From NCBI RefSeq assembly GCF_001704635.1, contig NZ_MAXF01000043.1:1-57264 (forward strand): 57,264 nucleotides of DNA. The letters are read 5' to 3'. The stretch comes from Streptomyces sparsogenes (GTDB taxonomy: Bacteria; Actinomycetota; Actinomycetes; Streptomycetales; Streptomycetaceae). The notes under the pieces are model-generated. The model did not search any database, had not been told where the DNA came from, and saw only the letters and a program-made list of their open reading frames with translations. This document shows positions 41,828-51,318 of this stretch, in pieces. The stretch's first letter is position 1. Every line of letters starts with the position of its first letter. A program made the position numbers and the translations under genes.

Positions 41828-42256
41828 CTAACCCCAGTCGCGCCCGGACCGCCCCCGCTTGGTATCGCCGCGCTGCTTCTTCTCCCGCAGCCGCCGCTCG
41901 TTGATGCCGCGCGGAATACGGGTCGGACGGCGCGGCTTGGGCGGCGGCGCGGTCGCTTCGGCCAGCAGCGACGCGAGCCGGACCGCCGCCGTCTCGCGGT
42001 TCCGCCACTGCGAGCGGTGCTCCGACGCCCGTACGGTCACCACCCCGCCGACGAGCCGCCCCGCCAGCCGCTCCAGCGCCCGCTGCTTCCACACCGGCGG
42101 AAGCGCCTCGGTCGCGGCGAGGTCGAAGCGCAACTCGACCTGGCTGTCGCTGGTGTTGACATGCTGCCCGCCCGGCCCGGACGACCGCGAGAAACGCCAC
42201 ATCAGCTCGGCCTCCGGCAGGGAGACCGAGCCACGGATGACATAGGGCCCGGACAT
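41828..42256 (-). CDS. arfB: Alternative ribosome-rescue factor ArfB (YaeJ-type peptidyl-tRNA hydrolase)
   Basis: 142 aa. The catalytic GGQ is in [20 protein letters not shown], as in class I release factors, but without a codon-recognition domain. The C-terminal tail is basic ([20 protein letters not shown]), which enters the mRNA channel of stalled ribosomes in known ArfB. ATG 42256 is the family start; ribosome site is weak. Separated from terD by a 197-bp divergent spacer. Confidence 0.92.
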   Translation of the reverse strand: MSGPYVIRGSVSLPEAELMWRFSRSSGPGGQHVNTSDSQVELRFDLAATEALPPVWKQRALERLAGRLVGGVVTVRASEHRSQWRNRETAAVRLASLLAEATAPPPKPRRPTRIPRGINERRLREKKQRGDTKRGRSGRDWG

Positions 42257-42453
42257 ACCCCCATGTTCCCGCGCCGCCGGAACTCCGTCATCTGCTTTTG
42301 CGCCCGGGGCGAGGGCGAACCGCTCGGCGCCGATGCTTGGCAAAGAAGGTAAAGAGACCTGGAACCGGTGGGCGGCTGAGGGCGTTAGGGAGGGTGACGG
42401 TAGCTTCGTCCGGAGTACGAAGCCCCGAGGACTCGACCACGAAAGGGACCCCC

Positions 42454-43029
42454 ATGGCTGTAAGCCTGTCCAAGGGCGGCAACGTCTCGCTCACCAAGGA
42501 GGCACCGGGCCTGACCGCCGTCACGGTCGGCCTCGGCTGGGACGTCCGCACCACCACCGGCACCGACTTCGACCTGGACGCGAGCGCCATCGCCGTGAAC
42601 CCGAGCGGCAAGGTCTACTCGGACCAGCACTTCGTCTTCTTCAACAACAAGTCCACCCCGGACCAGTCCATCGTCCACACCGGCGACAACGTCACCGGCC
42701 AGGGCGAGGGCGACGACGAGCAGATCAACGTCAACCTGGCGGCCCTGCCCGCCGACGTCGAGAAGATCGTCTTCCCGGTCTCCATCTACGACGCCGAGTC
42801 GCGCAGCCAGAACTTCGGCCAGGTGCGCAACGCGTTCATCCGCATCATCAACCAGGCCGGCGGCGCCGAGATCGCCCGCTACGACCTGAGCGAGGACGCG
42901 GCCACCGAGACGGCCATGGTCTTCGGCGAGCTCTACCGCAACGGCGCGGAGTGGAAGTTCCGCGCGGTCGGCCAGGGCTACGCCTCGGGCCTGACGGGCA
43001 TCGCCCGGGACTTCGGCGTCAGCGTCTGA
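42454..43029 (+). CDS. terD: TerD-family protein (tellurium resistance / stress protein)
   Basis: 191 aa, single TerD domain: [40 protein letters not shown] (acidic calcium-binding loop), [58 protein letters not shown]. Cytosolic Ca2+-binding proteins; in Streptomyces several paralogues affect development. ATG 42454 has AAAGGGA five bases upstream. Ends in a strong shared terminator. Confidence 0.95.
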   Translation: MAVSLSKGGNVSLTKEAPGLTAVTVGLGWDVRTTTGTDFDLDASAIAVNPSGKVYSDQHFVFFNNKSTPDQSIVHTGDNVTGQGEGDDEQINVNLAALPADVEKIVFPVSIYDAESRSQNFGQVRNAFIRIINQAGGAEIARYDLSEDAATETAMVFGELYRNGAEWKFRAVGQGYASGLTGIARDFGVSV

Positions 43030-43050
43030 CGCACGTAGTACGCAAGACGC

Positions 43051-43084
43051 CGAGGGCCGCCCCGTTCTCACGGGGCGGCCCTCG
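43051..43084. terminator. Bidirectional terminator terD / DUF397
   Basis: Perfect 14-bp stem CGAGGGCCGCCCCG (43051-43064 with 43071-43084) and loop TTCTCA between convergent genes. Confidence 0.88.
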
Positions 43085-43089
43085 CCGCG

Positions 43090-43305
43090 TCAGCCCGTAC
43101 GGAAGCCGTCGCCCTTGACCTCCGCCACGAAGGCGGACCACGCGGGGGCGGGGAAGACCAGGGCGGGGCCGTGGGGGCGCTTGGAGTCGCGTATGGGCAC
43201 TATGCCGGGGTGGCCGTCGGCCACCTCGACGCACGTCCCCTGGTCGGCGTTCGAGTAGCTGCTCTTGCGCCAGACAGTGGTAGTCAGGTCCGGGGTGGTC
43301 GACAT
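43090..43305 (-). CDS. DUF397-domain protein
   Basis: 71 aa. VWRKSSYSNADQGTCVEVAD and RDSKRPHGPALVFPAPAWSA are the DUF397 hallmarks. These small proteins pair with the upstream HTH regulator in many Streptomyces loci (WhiJ-type systems) and are thought to antagonise or modulate it. Its start overlaps the end of the HTH gene by 22 bp, so the two are coupled. Confidence 0.93.
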   Translation of the reverse strand: MSTTPDLTTTVWRKSSYSNADQGTCVEVADGHPGIVPIRDSKRPHGPALVFPAPAWSAFVAEVKGDGFRTG

Positions 43306-44135
43306 GCCTTCCAGTCCTCCATTGCCGCTCGGATCATCGCTTCGGAGTCACGAGGCGAGAGAGCCATCGCCCTGAACAGATCGTAGGACTCACGACGCCT
43401 CATCACCTCCTCCCTGTCCTCGACAATCGACCCGAAGCGACTGCCCTCCAGATAAGCGACCAGCGGTTGGTCGGGCAGTGTGAAGAGAGTCAATGAACCG
43501 CCCAGGTCCGGGTGCTCGCCCGCCGCAAAGGGCAGGATCTGAACGGTGATGTTCGGCTGGGCCGCGCGCTCGATCAGCGCCGCCATCTGATCGCGCATCA
43601 CTCCTGGCCCTCCGACCCGGCGTCGCAGCACCGCCTCGTCGAGGATGAACCAGCAGCGCGGCGGCTTCGGGGCACACAAAGGCGCCTGCCGATCGAGTCG
43701 CGCCTTCACCATCGACGCGATTTCTCCATCCGGCGCATCCAGGTTGCCGCAACGCAGCCAGCATGTGGCGAACGCCGAAGTCTGGAGCAGACCAGGCACC
43801 GCAGCGCTCGTGTACTCCTCGATCATCGCCGCTCGGCTCTCGATCTCCATCACGCGGCGGTACTTGCCGGGGAACGGCTCTTTTCTCGCCAGCCTGTACA
43901 GCCTGATGAAGAGCCCTTCCGTGCCGAAGCAGGTGTCGAGCTTCGACGGCAATTGATCGTCCTCCGGCAGGCACTCCGCCCCTTCGATCCGCGCGAGATG
44001 CGACTTGCTGTAGTTCAGCACCTCCGCGAGCCGCCGCAGCGACATGTCCGCCTTCTCCCGGTGGCGCCGGATCTCGAAGCCGAGCAGATCGCGAGCGGAG
44101 CGATCCGGCTGGAGTTCGCGCGGCTGGAACGGCAT
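43284..44135 (-). CDS. XRE-family regulator with DUF5753 (WhiJ-like)
   Basis: 283 aa. N-terminal HTH_31-type XRE domain (LLGFEIRRHREKADMSLRRL, EVLNYSKSHLARIEGAE), then DUF5753 from about aa 100 (IEEYTSAAVPGLLQTSAFAT, CWFILDEAVLRRRVGGPGVM, NITVQILPFAAGEHPDLGGS). This is the common HTH-DUF5753/DUF397 cassette that influences development and antibiotic production. ATG 44135 follows GGTGGG. A/T-rich spacer (44136-44260) separates it from the Uma2 gene, which is on the same strand. Confidence 0.93.
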   Translation of the reverse strand: MPFQPRELQPDRSARDLLGFEIRRHREKADMSLRRLAEVLNYSKSHLARIEGAECLPEDDQLPSKLDTCFGTEGLFIRLYRLARKEPFPGKYRRVMEIESRAAMIEEYTSAAVPGLLQTSAFATCWLRCGNLDAPDGEIASMVKARLDRQAPLCAPKPPRCWFILDEAVLRRRVGGPGVMRDQMAALIERAAQPNITVQILPFAAGEHPDLGGSLTLFTLPDQPLVAYLEGSRFGSIVEDREEVMRRRESYDLFRAMALSPRDSEAMIRAAMEDWKACRPPRT

Positions 44136-44260
44136 GTGCCCACCCCTGTGTCCCGTTTCCCGCCCCCTTGGCGGCGCAAGGGAGTATTTGCGCCACCCAA
44201 TTTAGGACACTCGTAGCACCTTCAGGGTCACAACGGGTAATTACCCCTCGAAGGTGTGGG

Positions 44261-44851
44261 TCAGAACTCGCCCGTGTCCAGCTCGAATTCGAAGGGATAC
44301 GGCAGGGTGATCGTCTTACCGATCTCCGCCTCGGACCGCCGTGCGTACCGCTGCCCGGAGGGCTCGGTGTGCACGACGACGTGACCCCTTTCCCTGTCGA
44401 TCAGGAGATAGCAGGGGATGCCCGCCTGGGCGTAGCCGCGCAGCTTCGGCCCCCGGTCGTTCGCGGCCGTCGAGTCCGAGGTGACCTCGCCGACGAGCAG
44501 GGCGGGGCCGGGGTCGTGATATTCCAGCGCGTCGCTGAAGCTCCCCTTGGGGGCGATGACGAGATCAGGGATGACCTTGCCGGTGGGGGACGCACCGGGG
44601 ACGAGAAGCCCGATTCCGGTGTAACGCCCCAGGTCCTTCCGATGGTCGCGCATCTGCCCCGTTACTTCGGACACGATCTCCTCGTGCTCGCCGTTGGCGG
44701 GAGGCACCACGTGGATTTTCCCTTCGATCAGTTCCACGCGCCATCCCTCGGGGGCTGCCGCGCTCAACGCCTCGAAGGCGTCCTCGACCGATGAAACGGT
44801 GTTCCCGTCGGTGTCCGTGTGCGGTGCGAGCTCGGGAGCCATCAGTGCCAC
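44261..44851 (-). CDS. Uma2-family (DUF820) PD-(D/E)XK nuclease-like protein
   Basis: 196 aa. The nuclease-fold residues are visible: Glu in WRVELIEGKIHVVPP, Asp in VIPDLVIAPKG, Glu in PALLVGEVTSDSTAANDRGP, Lys in GPKLRGYAQAGIPCYLLIDR. These proteins are very abundant in Streptomyces and cyanobacteria; the natural substrate is unknown. GTG 44851 is chosen for GAAGGAGG five bases upstream; ATG 44842 is alternative. Upstream of the HTH/DUF397 pair on the same strand. Confidence 0.9.
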   Translation of the reverse strand: MALMAPELAPHTDTDGNTVSSVEDAFEALSAAAPEGWRVELIEGKIHVVPPANGEHEEIVSEVTGQMRDHRKDLGRYTGIGLLVPGASPTGKVIPDLVIAPKGSFSDALEYHDPGPALLVGEVTSDSTAANDRGPKLRGYAQAGIPCYLLIDRERGHVVVHTEPSGQRYARRSEAEIGKTITLPYPFEFELDTGEF

Positions 44852-44954
44852 GGTGGACCTCCTTCGTACGGAGCGACAGTCCCAGCCTAGGCGAGCCCCC
44901 GGGGCGGGGATGGGCCAGACATCACCCATACGGGGATTACCCCTGGGGCGTCGA

Positions 44955-45482
44955 TCACCGCTGCGCCGTGGTGTTGGCGCCGTCCAGCGTCTCGCGGATG
45001 ATGTCCGCGTGGCCGGCGTGCTGGGCCGTCTCCCTGATCAGGTGCAGCAGGATCCGGCGGGCGGACCAGTAGACGGTCTCCGGCGGGGACCACGGGGTCC
45101 TGGGGAGGGGGACCGTCCGGTCCAGGTCCGGCAGGGCCGCCACGGTCTCCTCGGTCGTCCGCGCGGCGGTGGCGTACTCCTCCAGCAGTCCGGCGAGCGT
45201 CTCGCCGTCCGCCATGCGGTACTGCCCCATGTCGAGCATGCCTTCCGGCAGCTCACCGTCGCCCTTGAGCATGATCTGCGCCCATACCCGCTCACCGCAG
45301 GCGAGGTGTTTGACGATCCCGCCCAGGGTGAGTTCGCTCACCGTGGTGCGCTGCGCGGCCTGGGCGTCGGTGAGGCCTCGGACAGTGATCAGCAGCAGCT
45401 CCCGCTGCTCCGCGAAGGCGCGCAGCAGCTCGCCGCGCTCGCCCGTAAGAGAAGGTGCCTGGGTTTCCGTCGAAGTGGTCAT
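44955..45482 (-). CDS. DinB-family (DUF664) putative metal-dependent enzyme
   Basis: 175 aa four-helix DinB-like protein. Putative metal His: IVKHLACGERVWAQIML, then RRILLHLIRETAQHAGHADI at the C-terminus. The group includes mycothiol- and bacillithiol-dependent enzymes; MDMPI-type function is possible, but no substrate is known. ATG 45482; TACGGT five bases upstream suggests a leaderless transcript. Confidence 0.87.
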   Translation of the reverse strand: MTTSTETQAPSLTGERGELLRAFAEQRELLLITVRGLTDAQAAQRTTVSELTLGGIVKHLACGERVWAQIMLKGDGELPEGMLDMGQYRMADGETLAGLLEEYATAARTTEETVAALPDLDRTVPLPRTPWSPPETVYWSARRILLHLIRETAQHAGHADIIRETLDGANTTAQR

Positions 45483-45641
45483 GGGTTGACCGTAAAGGTC
45501 ATGTAGGTCAGATTCCGTCCTCGATGCTCGATGCCGGTCACCGATCATGACCTGCACGAGGAGGGACCGCGCTACGAGAGCGGCCCCCGCGACCTGGGGC
45601 GGGCCGGACCTGCCGCACCGGCCGGGTGGTCCGCCGCGGGG

Positions 45642-46403
45642 TCACGCCTGGCGCGTGGGGAGGACGATCACCTGGCGCAGGTTCACCTGCGCGGGGCGGC
45701 TGGTGATGTACGCGATCAGGTCGGCGATGTCCTCCGAGGAGAGCCCCCCGAGCGCGGCGAACATGCCGTCCAGCTGGCTGGTCGCCTCCGCGTTGTCGAC
45801 GTGGCCGGCCAGCTCGCTCTCGGTCAGGCCGGGCTCGAGGTTGGTGACGCGCACGTCCCGCGGGCCGAGTTCGGCGCGCAGGGACGCGGACAGCTGGGTG
45901 AGCGCGGCCTTCGTCGCCGAGTACACCGCGTAGTTGGGGAACGCCACGTGCGCGCCGATGGAGGAGATGTTGACGAGGTCGGCGCGGCGCCCGTCCGCCG
46001 CCGCGGCGAGGAGGTCCGGGGTGAAGGCGCCCACGACGCGCAGGGCGCCGGTGAGGTTGGTGTCGACCATGCGGGTCCACTCGTCGGTCCGGCCGGCCTC
46101 GACCGGGTTCGGCAGCATCACCCCGGCGGCGTTGACCACCAGGTCCACCGGGCCGAAGGCGTCGCGGACCCGGGCGGCGCCGGCGGCGACCGCGGCCTCG
46201 TCGGTCACGTCGACCGGGACCGCGAGGGCCTGTCCGCCCTCGGCGGCGATCTTCCCGGCCAGCTCCTCCAGCCGGTCGGCGCGGCGCGCCCACAGCGCCA
46301 CCCGGGCGCCCCGCGCGGCGAGCAGGCGGGCGGTCGCGGCGCCCATGCCGCTCGCGGCCCCGGTGATGACGGCGGTGCGCCCGGCGAAGTCGGTCTGGTT
46401 CAT
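45642..46403 (-). CDS. Short-chain dehydrogenase/reductase
   Basis: 253 aa classical SDR. NAD(P) loop TAVITGAASGMGAATARLLA, VNAAGVMLPNPVEAG, the catalytic Ser in VNISSIGAHVAFPNY, and Tyr/Lys in YAVYSATKAAL. Arg in WARRADRLEELAG suggests NADPH preference. ATG 46403 follows AGGAG. Divergent from an MmyB-type regulator gene, a recurring pair in Streptomyces in which the regulator controls the SDR. Confidence 0.93.
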   Translation of the reverse strand: MNQTDFAGRTAVITGAASGMGAATARLLAARGARVALWARRADRLEELAGKIAAEGGQALAVPVDVTDEAAVAAGAARVRDAFGPVDLVVNAAGVMLPNPVEAGRTDEWTRMVDTNLTGALRVVGAFTPDLLAAAADGRRADLVNISSIGAHVAFPNYAVYSATKAALTQLSASLRAELGPRDVRVTNLEPGLTESELAGHVDNAEATSQLDGMFAALGGLSSEDIADLIAYITSRPAQVNLRQVIVLPTRQA

Positions 46404-46426
46404 CTCGTGTGCTCCTGAGGTCGTGG

Positions 46427-46490
46427 GGTGTGTCCGGGGTGGTGTGTCCGGGGTGGGGGTGGCTCGTGTGGGGGTGGCTCGGTGTGTAGT
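46427..46490. repeat. 14-bp tandem repeats upstream of the SDR gene
   Basis: Two copies of TGTGTCCGGGGTGG are followed by two of GGGGTGGCTCGTGTG-like sequence. They lie between the SDR ribosome site and the regulator's operators. Confidence 0.6.
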
Positions 46491-46539
46491 GCGGGAGCCC
46501 CCCGTCACGTCCTCAAGACTGCGGCCGCCGCGCCGCCGT

Positions 46540-46578
46540 ACCCAGGGTGGCGCTTTTCCTGGGTCTGCCAGTACCAGG
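46540..46578. promoter_or_regulatory. Putative operators of the MmyB-type regulator
   Basis: ACCCAGG (46540-46546) and CCTGGGT (46558-46564) form a perfect inverted repeat with an 11-bp spacer, and TACCAGG (46572-46578) repeats the half-site. The TACCCT -10 and leaderless ATG of the regulator gene follow at 46611. Binding inferred from location in the divergent promoter. Confidence 0.5.
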
Positions 46579-46610
46579 TTGGCGGCGGCCGGCTCGCCTA
46601 CCCTCGGGGC

Positions 46611-47528
46611 ATGAACGACGACGCCCTCGGTGACTTCCTGCGCTCACGGCGCGCCCGCATACGCCCCGAGCAGGTGGGCCTGGTCTCCCATGGGCGCCGC
46701 CGGGTGCCAGGGCTGCGCCGGGAGGAGGTGGCCCAGCTGGCCGGGGTCAGCGTGGACTACTACGTACGGCTGGAGCAGGGGCGCGGGACGAACGTGTCCG
46801 ACGCGGTGCTCGACGCGGTCGCGCGGGTGCTGCGGCTGACCGATACGGAGGCGGCCCACCTCAGGGACCTGGTCCGGCCGAAGCGGGACCGGGGCCGGGG
46901 CCGCGGGGCGGGGGCGCGCGAGGGCGCCGGGCGGACGGTCCGTGCCGGGGTGCGCACGCTGATGGAAACCATGACCGGCACGCCCGCGTTCGTCCTCGGG
47001 CGGCGCATGGACGTCCTGGCGTGGAACGCCCTCGCGGACGCGGTGTCAGGCTTCTCCGCGATGCCCGAGGGCGAGCGCAACGCCGCCCGGCACACCTTCC
47101 TCGACCCCGCGGCCCGGGAGTTCTACGCCGACTGGCCCGCCGTGGCCGCGGAGACCGTGGCCTATCTGCGGCTGGACGCGGGCCGGCACCCGGACGACCC
47201 TCTGATGGCGTCGTTGATCGGCGAGCTGGCGATGAAGAACGAGACATTCCGCCGGCTCTGGGCCGACCACCCGGTGAAGGAGAAGACACACGGGGTCAAG
47301 CGCATGCGCCACCCGGTCGTGGGCGACCTGGAGCTGGGATACGAGACCCTCGCGCTGCCCGGCGCGCCCGACCAGCTCTTGGTCGCCTACACGGCCGCGC
47401 CCGGGACGGCGGCCGCGGAGAAGCTGGCGGTGCTTTCGAGCTGGGCGGCGAGCCAGGACGGGCTCGGTACGGCGGCGGAGGGCGACCACGCAAAGGCTGA
47501 AAATCCGTCATCTTCCGGGCGCGGCTGA
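46611..47528 (+). CDS. XRE-family regulator with MmyB-type ligand-binding domain
   Basis: 305 aa. HTH: LGDFLRSRRARIRPEQVGLV, RRRVPGLRREEVAQLAGVSV, DYYVRLEQGRGTNVSD. From aa ~125 the MmyB-like domain (MDVLAWNALADAVSGFSAMP, FYADWPAVAAETVAYLRLDA, HPVVGDLELGYETLALPGAP) which in related proteins binds fatty-acid-like ligands. ATG 46611 lies six bases after TACCCT, so probably leaderless. Divergent from the SDR gene. Confidence 0.92.
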   Translation: MNDDALGDFLRSRRARIRPEQVGLVSHGRRRVPGLRREEVAQLAGVSVDYYVRLEQGRGTNVSDAVLDAVARVLRLTDTEAAHLRDLVRPKRDRGRGRGAGAREGAGRTVRAGVRTLMETMTGTPAFVLGRRMDVLAWNALADAVSGFSAMPEGERNAARHTFLDPAAREFYADWPAVAAETVAYLRLDAGRHPDDPLMASLIGELAMKNETFRRLWADHPVKEKTHGVKRMRHPVVGDLELGYETLALPGAPDQLLVAYTAAPGTAAAEKLAVLSSWAASQDGLGTAAEGDHAKAENPSSSGRG

Positions 47529-47885
47529 GTGGCGAAAATCTGACCGGATCCCCGCCTGAAGAGATAACGCAAAGTCAAATTCTTGTTTCAGGCCTGTCCC
47601 GACCGATCGTTCGATGACAATCTCTGCTCGGTCACCAGTGCGTGTCAGATACACGTCAGGTAGCTGTCAGGTAGCCGCACGCCAGGTGTCGCACCACCGG
47701 AGCACGCATCACCGGAGCACGCACCAACGGAGCACGAGCACGGAAGCACGCACCACCGGAGCACGCACCAACGAAGCACGGCGCCACTCTCGCACCACTC
47801 CTCGCACCACCGGGCGGCCCACCCATGGCTGCCCCCACCCCCTACACAGGGCCGCGACCCAGCGGCCCCAAGGCAAGGAGACCGA
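47529..47885 (+). promoter_or_regulatory. Leader and promoter region of the M4 protease gene
   Basis: 357 bp without a supported gene. The first 100 bp are A/T-rich for this genome. Direct repeats GTCAGGTAGC (47655-47682) follow, then a 15-bp tandem repeat (47695-47783), and finally AAGGAG five bases before the GTG at 47886. A frame open through the repeat (HHRSTHHRSTHQRST) is not a gene. Confidence 0.5.
47695..47783. repeat. 15-bp tandem repeat in the protease leader
   Basis: Six units of consensus CACCGGAGCACGCAC (one of 14 bp), about 100 bp before the protease start. Two units read CAACGGAGC or CAACGAAGC. Confidence 0.8.
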
Positions 47886-49499
47886 GTGAGATCCATCGCT
47901 TCCGCCACCCGCAAGAAGACCATCCGCACCGCGGCCCTCGTCGCCTCCGCCGCGATGGTCGTCATCGGCGTACAGTCCGGCCCGGCCAGCGCCCAGGCCG
48001 AGCGCGGCCGTGAGGCCGGCGCGACGGCGCTGCCGCTCAGCGCCGGCGAGCGCGCGTCCGCGATCAAGGCCGCGCAGTCCGAGGCCGCCGCCCAGGCCGA
48101 GCACCTCGGGCTCGGGGCCCAGGAGAAGCTGGTCGTACGGGACGTCATCAAGGACGCGGACGGCACCGTCCACACCCGCTACGAGCGCACCTACGACGGC
48201 CTGCCCGTCCTCGGCGGCGACCTGATCGTCCACGAGAAGGCGAACGGCGCGCGCAGCGTGACCAAGGCGACCTCGGCCCGGATATCCGTGCCGACCACGT
48301 CCGCCGACGTGTCCTCCGCCGACGCCAGGACGGCCGCCCTCAAGGCGGCCACCACCGAGGACAAGGCCGGCAAGTCGCCGCGCAAGGTCATCTGGGCGGC
48401 CTCCGGGAAGCCGGTCCTGGCCTGGGAGACCGTGGTCACCGGCGTACAGAAGGACGGCACCCCGAGCGAGCTGCACATCATCACCGACGCCGCCACCGGC
48501 AAGAAGCTCTTCACCGAGGAAGCCGTCGAGACCGGCACCGGCACCAGCAAGTACAGCGGCACGGTCACCCTCGGCACCACCAAGAGCGGCAGCACCTACA
48601 GCCTCACCGACGGCACACGGGGCAACCACAAGACCTACGACCTGAACCAGGGCACCTCGGGCACCGGCACCCTGTTCACCGACGCCGACGACGTGTGGGG
48701 CGGCGGCCGCCAGACCGCCGGCGTCGACGCCCACTACGGCGCCGCGCTGACCTGGGACTTCTACAAGAACGTGCTGGGTCGTAACGGCATCAGGAACGAC
48801 GGTGTCGGCTCGTACTCCCGGGTCCACTACGGCAACAACTACGTCAACGCGTTCTGGCAGGACTCCTGCTTCTGCATGACCTACGGCGACGGCTCCGGCA
48901 ACGCCAACCCGCTCACCGCGGTGGACGTGGCCGGCCACGAGATGAGCCACGGTCTGACCGCGGCCACCGCCAAGCTCAACTACAGCGGCGAGTCCGGCGG
49001 CCTCAACGAGGCCACCTCCGACATCTTCGCCTCCGCCGTGGAGTTCTACGCCGCCAACTCCACCGACGTCGGTGACTACCTCATCGGCGAGAAGATCAAC
49101 ATCAACGGCGACGGCACCCCGCTGCGCTACCAGGACAAGCCCAGCAAGGACGGGGCGTCCCGGGACTACTGGTCCTCGACGCTGGGCAACATCGACGTCC
49201 ACTACTCCTCCGGGCCCGCCAACCACTTCTTCTACCTGCTGTCCGAGGGCAGCGGCGCGAAGACCATCAACGGCGTGAGCTACAACAGCCCGACGTACGA
49301 CGGCTCCACGGTCACCGGCATCGGCCGGGACAAGGCCATCAAGATCTGGTACAAGGCGCTGACCACGTACCTGACCTCCACCTCCAAGTACGCGCAGGCC
49401 CGCACCGCCACGCTCAACGCGGCGACCGACCTGTACGGGGCGAACAGCACCGAGTACAAGGCCGTCGCGGCCGCCTGGACCGCGATCAACGTGAAGTAG
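47886..49499 (+). CDS. Secreted neutral metalloprotease (M4, thermolysin family)
   Basis: 537 aa preproprotein. Signal peptide ([20 protein letters not shown], cleavage near ASA-QA), a ~180-aa FTP/PepSY propeptide, then the mature enzyme. Zinc motif [19 protein letters not shown] (HExxH), third ligand Glu in [16 protein letters not shown], and the catalytic His in [18 protein letters not shown]. Two Cys in [13 protein letters not shown] may form a disulfide. GTG 47886 with AAGGAG five bases upstream. Probably used for extracellular protein breakdown. Confidence 0.96.
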   Translation: MRSIASATRKKTIRTAALVASAAMVVIGVQSGPASAQAERGREAGATALPLSAGERASAIKAAQSEAAAQAEHLGLGAQEKLVVRDVIKDADGTVHTRYERTYDGLPVLGGDLIVHEKANGARSVTKATSARISVPTTSADVSSADARTAALKAATTEDKAGKSPRKVIWAASGKPVLAWETVVTGVQKDGTPSELHIITDAATGKKLFTEEAVETGTGTSKYSGTVTLGTTKSGSTYSLTDGTRGNHKTYDLNQGTSGTGTLFTDADDVWGGGRQTAGVDAHYGAALTWDFYKNVLGRNGIRNDGVGSYSRVHYGNNYVNAFWQDSCFCMTYGDGSGNANPLTAVDVAGHEMSHGLTAATAKLNYSGESGGLNEATSDIFASAVEFYAANSTDVGDYLIGEKININGDGTPLRYQDKPSKDGASRDYWSSTLGNIDVHYSSGPANHFFYLLSEGSGAKTINGVSYNSPTYDGSTVTGIGRDKAIKIWYKALTTYLTSTSKYAQARTATLNAATDLYGANSTEYKAVAAAWTAINVK

Positions 49500-49524
49500 G
49501 CGCGCCAAAAGCGCAGGCACGGCG

Positions 49525-49555
49525 ACGGGCCGCACCGCAACCCGGTGCGGCCCGT
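49525..49555 (+). terminator. Terminator after the M4 protease
   Basis: Perfect 13-bp stem ACGGGCCGCACCG / CGGTGCGGCCCGT with a 5-nt loop, followed by TTCTG. Confidence 0.88.
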
Positions 49556-49593
49556 TTCTGTCCCCGCCCCTGATCAGCACTTACGCTGCTGCC

Positions 49594-50679
49594 ATGACTC
49601 AACACGTACGCGGTGTCATCGCCCCGGGCAAAGGCGAGCAGGTCAGGATCGAGACGATCGTGGTGCCGGACCCCGGACCCGGCGAGGCGGTGGTGCGGGT
49701 ACAGGCCTGCGGGGTGTGCCACACCGATCTCCACTACCGGGAGGGCGGCATCACCGACGAGTTCCCGTTCCTGCTCGGCCATGAGGCGGCGGGCGTCGTG
49801 GAGTCCGTCGGGGAGGGCGTCACGGAGGTGGCCCCGGGCGACTTCGTGATCCTCAACTGGCGTGCCGTGTGCGGCCAGTGCCGGGCCTGTCGCCGCGGCC
49901 GCCCCTGGTACTGCTTCAACACCCACAACGCCGCCCAGCCCATGACACTCACCGACGGCACCCCGCTGTCCCCGGCCCTGGGCATCGGCGCGTTTGCCGA
50001 GAAGACCCTGGTCGCGGCCGGGCAGTGCACCAAGGTGGACCCGGCCGCGTCCCCCGCGGCGGCGGGCCTGCTGGGCTGCGGCGTGATGGCCGGCCTCGGC
50101 GCGGCGATCAACACCGGCGCGGTGGGGCGCGGCGACTCGGTCGCCGTCATCGGCTGCGGCGGCGTCGGCGGCGCGGCGATCGCCGGGGCCCGGCTGGCCG
50201 GAGCCGCGCGGATCATCGCGGTGGACCTGGACGACCGCAAGCTGGAGACGGCGCGCACGCTGGGCGCCACCCACACGGTCAACGGCAAGTCGGCCGATGT
50301 CGTCGAGGCCGTCCGGGAGCTGACCGGGGGCCACGGCGCGGACGTCGTCATCGATGCGGTCGGCCGGCCCGAGACCTACCGGCAGGCCTTCTACGCCCGC
50401 GACCTGGCCGGCACCGTGGTGCTGGTCGGCGTGCCCACCCCGGAGATGAAGCTGGAGCTGCCACTGCTTGACGTCTTCGGGCGCGGCGGGGCGCTCAAGT
50501 CCTCCTGGTACGGGGACTGCCTGCCCTCCCGCGACTTCCCGATGCTCATCGACCTGTATCTCCAGGGGCGGCTCGACCTGGACGCGTTCGTCAGCGAGAC
50601 GATCGGCCTCGACGACATCGAGGAGGCGTTCGCGAAGATGCACCGCGGCGAGGTGCTGCGCTCGGTGGTGACGCTGTGA
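49594..50679 (+). CDS. mscR: S-(hydroxymethyl)mycothiol dehydrogenase (formaldehyde dehydrogenase)
   Basis: 361 aa zinc-dependent MDR enzyme that oxidises the formaldehyde-mycothiol adduct (and may reduce nitrosomycothiol). Catalytic zinc ligands [15 protein letters not shown] and [11 protein letters not shown]; structural zinc loop [18 protein letters not shown] motif [20 protein letters not shown] with D in [15 protein letters not shown] 49594 follows TACGCT by six bases (leaderless). Its stop overlaps the ATG of the metallo-beta-lactamase gene. Confidence 0.93.
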   Translation: MTQHVRGVIAPGKGEQVRIETIVVPDPGPGEAVVRVQACGVCHTDLHYREGGITDEFPFLLGHEAAGVVESVGEGVTEVAPGDFVILNWRAVCGQCRACRRGRPWYCFNTHNAAQPMTLTDGTPLSPALGIGAFAEKTLVAAGQCTKVDPAASPAAAGLLGCGVMAGLGAAINTGAVGRGDSVAVIGCGGVGGAAIAGARLAGAARIIAVDLDDRKLETARTLGATHTVNGKSADVVEAVRELTGGHGADVVIDAVGRPETYRQAFYARDLAGTVVLVGVPTPEMKLELPLLDVFGRGGALKSSWYGDCLPSRDFPMLIDLYLQGRLDLDAFVSETIGLDDIEEAFAKMHRGEVLRSVVTL

Positions 50680-51317
50680 TGACTCCCCCGCCCGTACGCG
50701 TCGACCGGCTGGTCACCTCCGGCACCTTCTCCCTGGACGGCGGCACCTGGGAGGTGGACAACAACGTCTGGCTGATCGGGGACGACAGCGAGGTGTACGT
50801 CATCGACGCCGCCCATGACGCGGACGCGATCGCCCGGGCGGTCGGGGACCGGCGGCTGCTCGGCATCCTGTGCACCCACGGCCACGACGACCACATCGAC
50901 GCCGCACCGGACCTCGCCGACCGCACGGGCGCGCCGATCCTGCTGCACCCGGACGACGAGGTGCTGTGGCGGATGCGCCACCCGGACCGGAAGCCGGACG
51001 GGGCGCTGGCCGACGGCGACGTCCTCACCGTCGCCGGCACCGAGCTGCGGGTGCTGCACACCCCCGGCCACTCCCCGGGCGCGGTCTGCCTGCACGCGCC
51101 CGCGCTGACCACGGTCTTCTCCGGGGACACGCTCTTCAACGGCGGTCCGGGGGCGACCGGCCGGTCGTACTCGTCCTTCCCGACGATCATCGAGTCCATC
51201 CGGGAGCGGCTGCTGTCGCTGCCGCCGGAGACCGTCGTACGCACGGGCCACGGCGACCCCACCACCATCGGCGACGAGGCCCCCCACCTGGAGGAATGGA
51301 TCGCCCGCGGCCACTGA
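50679..51317 (+). CDS. Metallo-beta-lactamase-fold hydrolase coupled to mscR
   Basis: 212 aa. Metal site ILCTHGHDDHIDAAPDLADR (HxHxDH), LHTPGHSPGAVCLHAP, VFSGDTLFNGGPGATG, and a final VRTGHGDPTTIGDEAPHLEE. By position (TGATG overlap with mscR) it is probably the thioesterase that cleaves S-formylmycothiol to formate plus mycothiol, like glyoxalase II-type enzymes; not proven. GTG 50676 is an alternative start. Confidence 0.9.
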   Translation: MTPPPVRVDRLVTSGTFSLDGGTWEVDNNVWLIGDDSEVYVIDAAHDADAIARAVGDRRLLGILCTHGHDDHIDAAPDLADRTGAPILLHPDDEVLWRMRHPDRKPDGALADGDVLTVAGTELRVLHTPGHSPGAVCLHAPALTTVFSGDTLFNGGPGATGRSYSSFPTIIESIRERLLSLPPETVVRTGHGDPTTIGDEAPHLEEWIARGH

Positions 51318-51318
51318 C

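Noticed and set aside
42257..42453. Promoter or operator between arfB and terD
   Set aside because: No symmetric site or convincing -35/-10 pair could be defended in this spacer.
47614..47889. 91-codon ORF before the M4 protease
   Set aside because: It is the tandem repeat read as HHRST and overlaps the protease ribosome site.
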